A stretch of 64,000 bases of DNA, from NCBI GenBank assembly GCA_029945375.1, contig CM057057.1:2604001-2668000 (forward strand). Direction: 5' to 3'. Position 1 is the first letter of the stretch, and each line of letters opens with the position of its first letter. The notes under the pieces are model-generated. The model worked only from the letters and a program-made list of their open reading frames with translations, had not been told where the DNA came from and did no database searches. Origin of the DNA: Agaricus subrufescens. Its lineage: Eukaryota; Basidiomycota; Agaricomycetes; Agaricales; Agaricaceae. Position numbers and translations under genes: made by a program. Positions 56,670 to 64,000 of the stretch are shown piece by piece.

Positions 56670-57350
56670 ATGAACTTCAAGCTCCTCGCCCTTATCACCT
56701 TCGCAACTGCCGTCATCGCCGCCCCCGCATCTGACGACGCTGCCACCGACATAGTCCACACCCAAGCTGGGACCACCTCTCATTCCTTCGAGCCCTTTGC
56801 CGATCCCCAAGTCAACGCCGAAGCCAGGGGTTTAACCGACTATTACGGACAATCTTCCCAATATCAAAGTCAACCTAGTGGTTATGGCCGACCTAGCAGC
56901 AGTAGTCAATCCAACGGCAACTTCAAGTTGAACAGCCAACCTAGCATCAATAGTCAACCTAGCGCCAAATGCGCAATTCCGCAGTGTTGCCAGCCGATCA
57001 CAGTATCCAATCAAAGCGACAAAGAGGAGAGCATCACAATGGATGGCCTTCTCTCCGGCGGACAGACTTTCGATCTCGGTTCCTCTACTAATCCGTTTTC
57101 ATTTTCGTGTCAACCCATGACCGGCGTTTGGTAAAATATCACTGCCGCTCTCTCCGCAAATATTCAGCTGACAACTTTGCCAGTCCCTCTACACCAGTCT
57201 GCTGCTCTCAAAGTTCCTCTGGTAAGATTCTCTGGTGCATACAGCGACACCCTCGCCCGGTCCCGGGCACTGACCATGTTTTTAGCCGGCTCTTTCTCCA
57301 TTGGTTGCGTACCTGCCATCATCTCTGCCGCCGCCGCCATACCCGAGTAA
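56670..57350 (+). CDS. Hydrophobin-like secreted surface protein
   Basis: Exons 56670-57130, 57184-57221 and 57286-57350 join to 187 residues. The signal peptide is MNFKLLALITFATAVIAAPA. About 80 residues of Ser/Gln/Tyr/Pro-rich sequence follow with repeated SQPS/NSQPS units. The eight-cysteine hydrophobin pattern then reads KCAIPQCCQPIT, NPFSFSCQPMTGVC (the Cys codon is split by intron 1), PSTPVCCSQSSS and SIGCVPAII. The spacing is C-X4-CC-X39-C-X6-C-X5-CC-X12-C, close to class I but with short C1-C2 and C4-C5 loops. Hydrophobins coat aerial hyphae and fruit bodies. The long N-terminal extension is unusual. TATA box upstream. Confidence 0.82.
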
Positions 57351-57561
57351 ATATGAATAGTGGACTCGGCTTGTATTTTTATTTTTCTTATGGGTAACTT
57401 TCGGAGGAATATTCGTGATTAGCTACAACTTTCGACTTTTGTTTTATTTCGGCGCCGCGAACTGTATATACCATTTTGGGCATGGAACGCGTTCACGTGA
57501 GCACTTCGCTGATAATGGACGCGTCTTATTCGCAGTTGGCACGCATTTCGCTGCGAACGAG
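57351..57561. other. Short intergenic region before DNA2
   Basis: About 210 bases in tandem orientation, AT-rich at the left. No clear element. Confidence 0.4.
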
Positions 57562-60500
57562 ATGCCACCCTCTTGTGTAGACGAGGAGGACTTTATGCGT
57601 TCTCTTCTGAGTGACCTCGACTCGGCATCCTCTCTTCCACCTCGCCTACCTCTCATATCCCGTTCCGCGGGAACGCCGACTCTGCAAGCGCGCATTCGTT
57701 CCAAAGTTGTCAACGGAACTCCCACAACCGTCCACCGAGATAACAATGACACAACTGCACTTTTAGAGGGCGCAGAAGATTGGGATTGGAGTGACATGTT
57801 ATCTCCAGTGAAAGCATCCTCTAGCACCCCTCAAAAGTCTCGGACTATCGCTCAGGCACAGGAACGGCGTGGGTCCAAAACTGATAAAGATACCCTACCA
57901 ACAATACAATTGACTTCCGCGACTACGTCTCGAGAAGGTGCTGATATAGCTATGCTACTCGACGGTGCAGAGGACTGGGATTGGAGTGATATGTTAACTC
58001 CAACAAAAGCAACTCCCTCGCCGAAGAAACCAAAGCTCAGCCCGGGCCTAGGGTCACCCAGTAAACCTCTCCCTCAGAAATCTCAGAGGGAATTCCATGG
58101 CCCGACTTGTACGCGATGCATCGTCGAGTCCATCTCTTCATCTTCGGTGGGAAGATCTTCACAGAAGGTGCGTGCCATGAATACTAGTTCTAATGGATTG
58201 GTTATATTGACGCTTTGTTCCTCCAGATTCTGGTTGTTAGAACTGACCCAGGAAAAGAAAGACGGTCCGTAGTTCTTCAAGATGATTGGACCATGACCGA
58301 TGTCCGCAATGGTGATTCATGCACTGTTATTTCTTGGATATTTGGTAACCCTAAACCACTTTATAGGCGACGTGATCAATGTTATTGGTGACTTTGAGAA
58401 TACCAAGTCTAGCTCTTCAATCACTTCCACTGTGTATATCACGGCCAAGTCCAATTACCTCATACTCCATCCCGACATCTTAGTCACAGCTACAACCATT
58501 GCCAACGCTGCCCAATGTCGGAGAAAACCTATTTTATCTGGTCTCGTCCGTTCGACGAGTGACATGACACCAGCACTTGTATGGGGTAATATTCTCCACG
58601 AGGTCATGGAGTTGTGTCTGCAGGAGAACTGTTGGGATCAGGCTTGGATAGAAGGGAAGATTGACGAGTTTGTCAGGAAGAATTTGATGAACGTCATGAG
58701 GATTGGGTTGAGTGGAGAGCAGGCATCACATGAAGTTAAAGTGAGGGCGAGTGGGTTACTTGCATTTGCCAGGAAGTATATGGGTAGTAAACCAAAGGTA
58801 TGCAGTTTCGTGTTTTTGCTAGCTTGGCGTTTTGGGCCCACAACGTTTTTTTTAGTCGGAAGGAGTGCTGACGGATATAAGATCGAACCCAGGTGACCCC
58901 CAGTCGTTACTTGCAATAACGGATCTTCTTGATGTTGAAGAAGACATCTGGTCACCCACCTATGGTCTAAAAGGCAAAATTGATGCGACGGTACATTCTA
59001 TCATTTCGCAGCCTAAACCTTCCAATCAAATTCATCGTTACCTCACGAATTCTGCCGGTCTCATCTCCGGTGCGGTGCCGTTCGAGATTAAAACTGGACG
59101 AACAATAGCGGGAGTGCAACACCGTGCTCAGACAATGTTATATGCATTGCTTGTGGCAGAAAGATACCATCAAGAGGTAGACGGGGGATTGTTGTACTAC
59201 ACGCAGAAGGAGGAAGTTGTGAGGGTTCCTGTGGTCAGGAACGAGTTGAAAGGCCTGATTATGGCAAGAAATGATATGGCGGGATATACGAAGAGGAGAT
59301 CCGATCAAGCGCGTAGTGAGAGCGAGAGAGATATTGAGGATGAGCCGTTTCTTCCACCAACTATTGATGATGAAAGAATTTGTAAGAGTTGTTATGCCTT
59401 GGATGCTTGTATGCTGTATCGAAAAGTGAGTTTCCCCGGTTTTCAATATTTCTTGTTCCTTTTGTTGATATTTTTGTAGGCGGTGGAAGGTGTAGTCGAT
59501 ACTTCTTCACCCATTGCAAGCGCCTACGAGCTTAAAACCTCCCATTTGACCGCCAAACAGCTAGACTTCTTCAAGAAATGGGAGAAGTTGATTTCTCTTG
59601 AGGAAAGAGACATTAACAGATTCAAAAAGGAGTTATGGACATTAGGCGCAAAGGAGAGGGAAAGAAAGGGTAGATGTTTTGCTGGAATGGTGATGGACGT
59701 CAGTTTTGATTCCGCTGCATTCAGTTCTCGAGGTATAGGATACGATGAGGATCGAGTGGACAATACGGATGCGGACTTTGTCAATTCGGGCAAGGACAAG
59801 ATACACAAGTTCACGTATCGGTTCGCGCGATCTCCTAGGGCGGAAGATTGGACCCAAGATCGTGTCCAGAAGAGTTCAAAGCAGAATTCAATTGATGACG
59901 ACGAGAGACAAAGCCTTCTAAACGGGCATATGTCTATCGGGGAACCGGTGACCATTTCTGTAGAACCGGACTTGCTGGCGCTTGCGAGAGGTTTCATCGT
60001 GGATCTGTCGCCCAGAATGGTGACTGTTGGTGTTGATCATGTGTTGGATTTGGAGAGGATCCGCTGGAGGTTGGCTACTCGACGCCACGGTTCTTGTGGA
60101 CGTGATGAAATAATCTTCAGGATCGATAAGGACGACTTATACGGTGGTATGGCGAGGATACGGGACAACCTTGCACATATGTTTTATGCGGACGGGGATA
60201 CGGCGAGATTAAGACTCGTTGTGGATCTGCAAAAACCGGCATTCGAGAATCTTTATTGGATCGACGACAAGTATTCGCGCGATTGGCGAGGATTTGAGAA
60301 GCATACGCAGAAGCTTAATGTGAATCAGAAGGAAGCGGTGAAGAAGGTGTTGAGTGCGAGGGATTATGCGATCATTCTTGGGATGCCAGGCACGGGGAAG
60401 ACGGGTGTGATAGCGAGTTTGATAAAGGTGTTGGTGAGTATGGGGAAGAGCGTGTTGATTAGTGCGTATACACATTCAGCGGTGGATAATGTGTTATTGA

Positions 60501-62054
60501 GATTGAAGAGTGAGGCTGGGAAGGATGGTCTTGGGTTTGGCTTGTTGAGGTTGGGTAATTTGGATAAGGTGGGTATCGATTCATTGACGAAGACCTATAT
60601 TTTAACACTTGTTCATAGATCCACCCGGATGTACAGGAGTTTACATTGATGAAGAGAAAACAAGCCGAGACTGTTGAGCAGCTTCAAACGCAGCTTTTGA
60701 GTCCGCCTCTTGTAGCCACTACCTGCCTTTCGTTGGACCAGTGAGTAGTATCTGCGCCAAGTCTCTGGTGCGATCTCTTATAATGATTGTTCTAGCGCAA
60801 TTTTCAACCGTAGAACATTTGACTATTGCATCGTCGACGAGGCTTCACAAATCACTTTACCAGCGTGCTTAGGGCCTCTCAGATTTGCGAAGACGTTTGT
60901 ACTTGTCGGTGATCATTTCCAACTTCCACCCCTTGTAAGTTTCCTTTTCTGCAGAAGCATTTATTTGCTAAGTCTTTTTTTGTAATCAGGTGCGGAGTTT
61001 GCAAGCACGTCAGGGAGGGCTTGATGTCTCGTTGTTCCGTCGGTTGACAAATGCACATCCTCAGGCCGTGGTTGAATTGGCGGAACAATACCGGATGAAT
61101 GAAGACATCATGACCCTATCGAATCGATTGATCTACAGGGAGAAATTGAGAGCCGGCTCCGAGAGTGTTCGAAACAGGAAACTGGTGATCCCCAGGATTG
61201 ACATCGTGAAACAGTTGTGCAAGCGGACTGATTGTGATAGAGAAGAGGAGCGGACGTGTTGGCTGAAGCGACTACTGGACGAAAACTGTAAAGCCGTTTT
61301 CGTGAATACTGACGATATTCCCGCCCAGGAATCTCAAGTCGGTGATCTCATTCAGAATGAGGTGGAGGCTGAGTTGGTGACACAAGTTACAAAAGCCTTG
61401 ATCATGGGAGGAGTATCACCGGAGGAGGTTGGAATCATCACGCTTTACAGGCAACAGTTGAAGTTGATTTCACATCTGTTGGGAGAGAGGAAGGACGTCG
61501 AAATTTTGACGGCGGATCGCAGTCAAGGAAGGGACAAGGAAGTTGTGATCTTCTCGATGGTTCGGGCAAACGCCGAAGGCCGGGTACGTATTAGTCATCC
61601 ATCAAAGATTTGCGCTTCTCATTTGTGGCATTAGACGGGTGATTTGGTGAAAGATTGGAGACGGATGAACGTGTCATTTACGCGGGCAAGGTCGAAGCTT
61701 ATTATCTTCGGGTCAAGGCGGACATTGCAGACGACGCCACTTCTGAAAGAATTTTTCAATTTGATGGATGAGAAGGGATGGGTGATGAACATGCGTGAGG
61801 AGGCACATACGGTGCATTTTCATGCGTTGCGCGGGATCACTCCTGGAAACGTTGATGCAGAGATTGATGCGGACTTTTGTTCGGAGCTAAAGGTGACGCC
61901 GTCAAAGAGGAGTCCCGACGAGAAAGAAAATGAATCTGATGAGGTGACCAAGGATCAGAGGCCGAAGAAGCAGATGAAGAACAGCCATGGTATCGATTCA
62001 GGCATCTTGAAAGGCAAGCCGTTGCTACAAGACGCGATCAATGAGTTTTTATAA
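57562..62054 (+). CDS. DNA2: DNA replication ATP-dependent helicase/nuclease Dna2
   Basis: Processes Okazaki flaps and resects broken DNA ends. From ATG 57562 the N-terminus has two copies of an acidic motif ([14 protein letters not shown] at residues ~68-81; [14 protein letters not shown] at ~130-143). An OB-like/nuclease region follows ([64 protein letters not shown]). The Fe-S cysteines are in NAAQCRR and [13 protein letters not shown]. The SF1 helicase has [108 protein letters not shown] and [16 protein letters not shown]. It ends DAINEFL at TAA 62052-62054. All nuclease and helicase landmarks are intact. Confidence 0.95.
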
Positions 62055-62915
62055 ACGATCGTCTTAGCCGGATGATCTGAGAACTATCGTGTAATTGACT
62101 GTATAGTATCAACATAAGAATCGGGGTGACTGTACTAGAAGGTCGATGAATCCGTTAAGTTGGGTTATTTTTGGTTGGCGGATACATATCGATCTTAGCG
62201 AGAGTCAAAACGGCGGAGCTAGCCGGCCAGAGAGAAGACTTATGAGCAGATGAACATGTAAACATTTGTTCTGGATTCTGATGTGTGGTGATACGTCGGT
62301 TACGACAGGCATCGCTATAAAGCTGATCAGGCGGGCTGTCTTAACGCCAGCGCGATCATACTGAGGTCCCGTCGGGTTCATTCCGCGCGGGTAAAATTTG
62401 ACTGGCAAGGCGCTGGTTGCGACGGGTGGACTGTTTCCATCAGCCTTAAACATATGGCCCGTGGGACGTGCGAGATGATATGTGGCAAGATACGAGGCGG
62501 CGGTGTCAGGGGCCAAGGTCGACTGACACGCGAGTTAAGGGTCAGCACTTTGCTCAAGCGGACGGGAAATTTCGGCTGGAAAGAGTGCCTGGACTGGTGG
62601 AAGGGTAGTGCAGCAGGGAATATTTCGAGCCATACAGAATTTTTTGAGTGAGTGGAGGAAGAGCAAACAAAGACAAATAGGGTCGAGCGTGTTGGGAAAA
62701 AGAATTAGTTGCCAGTACTCCGCTGTCTCCTCTCTCCGCTCCGCCTCCCCTCCCTTCTTTCCCCGCTCCTCTCAAAATTCTGGGTTTCTTCTGTCCGAAG
62801 CTTACTTTTCTTATGATTCTTTACTCCTGCGAAGCCCAATTGATCCAGTAATTCGACGACACATCCCTCTCCACCTCCAGCCATACCGTCCATCTTCGGC
62901 TCAAAGACCCGTAGA
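62055..62915. other. Intergenic region with a pyrimidine-rich promoter stretch
   Basis: About 860 bases between DNA2 and the Kelch gene. The left part is AT-rich 3' UTR-like sequence. From about 62720 to 62800 the plus strand is almost all C and T, followed by mixed sequence up to the ATG. This resembles the CT-rich core promoter of fungal housekeeping genes. Reading frames here have no recognisable protein. Confidence 0.5.
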
Positions 62916-64000
62916 ATGTCCTTCTTCTCCAGGAAGAAGCACAACCAACCTGCTGCCACCGCCAATGTAACCGTCGGACAACTGCCCAGCCAGGCTCTTG
63001 CGCAACTCTCTAATAATCGTACTCGGGATGCAGCTATGAACCAGGCAGGCAGTCAGCGTGACGATTCCGCGAATGATATGTGCGTATTCTTAGTCACCTG
63101 AAGAGTATCTTATGCTTCTTTAATCCTCATGTTTGTCCTTTCTTAGTGGCACGATTCCCACTCAGCGCACTAGGGGCGGAAGTCCATCAACGGCAGGTTT
63201 ACAGACTTCGAATTCCGTGCAAGCGCAAGCACCATTAGCCCCACAATATGCACAACCCCCACGTTTACAACACCCCCCTCAGCAACCTCTTCAACAGCAA
63301 GTTCAACAACCACCTCACCAACTAAGTCAACAACCACCCCACCAACTAAGTCAACAACCACCTCAACAACCAGGTCCACAGCCGCCCTCACAGCCGCCCG
63401 TACAACGTCCTCCAGCTTATCCATGGTCACATCGCCGTCTTATTCTTCTCCCACCTTCCGTCAAGCCGGATAGAGTTGATGAAATCCCGGCCCCAACAAC
63501 TCCGTCACCTTCACCATTCCCTCGTTATGGTCATGCCCTTCCTGCCACGACGACTAGCAGCGGAGACTTGTATATTTTTGGCGGTCTTGTACGGGAATCT
63601 GCGCGTAACGACCTTTACCTATATTCGACGAAAGAATATGCGGCTACGCTCCTACAGACAGGTGGTGAAATTCCAAGTCCCAGAGTTGGGCACGCCAGTT
63701 CTTTAATTAGTAATGTTCTTATTGTATGGGGTGGGGACACTAAAACCGAGGCTTCAACCCGCGGGAGTGATCCTCATGATGACGGTCTATATTTGTTGAA
63801 CCTTGGTACGCATTCATTACTTTTTCTGATCTCAAGTACCGACCCTGGGTTTAGTTTCTCGTGACTGGACAAGGGTTACTGTCCATGGTCCGGCTCCCAT
63901 TGGCCGCTATGGCCATGCCGTTGCTATAGTTGGCACCGTTTTCTTCGTATTTGGTGGACAAGTTGATGGTGCATTTTTGGATGATCTCTGGGCGTTTGAT
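62916..64000 (+). CDS. Kelch-repeat protein, N-terminal part (Tea1/cell-polarity-like), truncated by window end
   Basis: From ATG 62916 the product begins MSFFSRKKHNQPAATANVT. A Pro/Gln-rich linker follows, with a perfect tandem unit (QQPPHQLS repeated near 63310-63360). The Kelch propeller starts at YPWSHRRLILLPPS. Blades are visible at PFPRYGHALPATTTSSGDLY then IFGGLVRESARNDLYLYST, and at PSPRVGHASSLISNVLIVWG. A further exon after an intron gives IGRYGHAVAIVGTVFFVFGG. The pattern (R-x-GHA ... FGG ... DLW) is that of Kelch. In fungi, large Kelch proteins with such a layout (Tea1) mark cell ends; the rest of this gene is beyond position 64000, so the call is limited. Confidence 0.8.

Noticed and set aside
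62205..62516. Minus-strand frame of 103 codons in the DNA2-Kelch interval
   Set aside because: No domain, no splice support and ordinary composition; treated as intergenic.
1..64000. Transposons, CRISPR arrays or prophage-like segments
   Set aside because: No transposase, reverse transcriptase, terminal repeats or regularly spaced repeats were seen.

Overview
The window reads as nuclear DNA of a filamentous basidiomycete fungus, most likely a mushroom-forming Agaricomycete. This rests on dense genes with many 45-60 nt introns, a secreted CBM1-GH5 cellulase, a hydrophobin with a CC...CC cysteine pattern, a fungal P450, a Zn2Cys6 regulator and an exocyst/chromatin gene set typical of fungi. 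I call 26 protein-coding genes and one tRNA-like gene. No transposon, CRISPR array or rRNA was seen. Most coding regions are split, so each CDS span runs from start codon to stop codon and includes introns. The exon joins quoted were read by eye.

Layout. 1-7.2 kb: the 3' end of an unknown gene (+), tRNA dihydrouridine synthase DUS2 (-), a quinone-oxidoreductase-like MDR enzyme (-), a tRNA-like gene (-), ceramide glucosyltransferase (+) and a homeodomain factor (-). 7.4-20.2 kb: exocyst SEC3 (+), an HVA22/TB2/DP1 membrane protein (-), a Zn2Cys6 transcription factor (+) and a PRM10/ThrE membrane protein (+). 20.4-33.2 kb: a minus-strand nuclear block with a RING-SNF2 translocase carrying SUMO-binding-like motifs, a catalytically degenerate RNase III/dsRBD protein and a large PHD/chromo/SNF2 remodeller resembling Mit1 or CHD.

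33.4-50.9 kb: a lipid-droplet hydrolase (-) back to back with exocyst SEC8 (+), an LYR-motif protein (-) back to back with the cellulase (+), the ribosome-biogenesis GTPase LSG1 (+), an FHA checkpoint-type kinase with suspicious splice sites (+), S-formylglutathione hydrolase (-) and mitoribosomal DAP3/mS29 (+). 51-64 kb: a P450 (+), a lipase (-) back to back with a 100-aa C2H2 protein (+), a hydrophobin (+), the DNA2 nuclease-helicase (+) and a Kelch protein running off the window (+).

The genes are mainly housekeeping: secretion and polarity (SEC3, SEC8, Kelch), genome maintenance (DNA2, RING-SNF2, FHA kinase), chromatin, translation (DUS2, LSG1, DAP3) and lipid metabolism. They are interleaved with a few lifestyle genes (cellulase, hydrophobin, P450). 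No obvious biosynthetic cluster or new multi-gene system stands out. The most unusual signals are fine-scale gene structure: an 8-nt microexon encoding the first zinc-ligand cysteine of the Zn2Cys6 factor, two GC-AG introns in LSG1, a lost splice donor inside the kinase catalytic loop, and a duplicated EDWDWSDM motif in DNA2.
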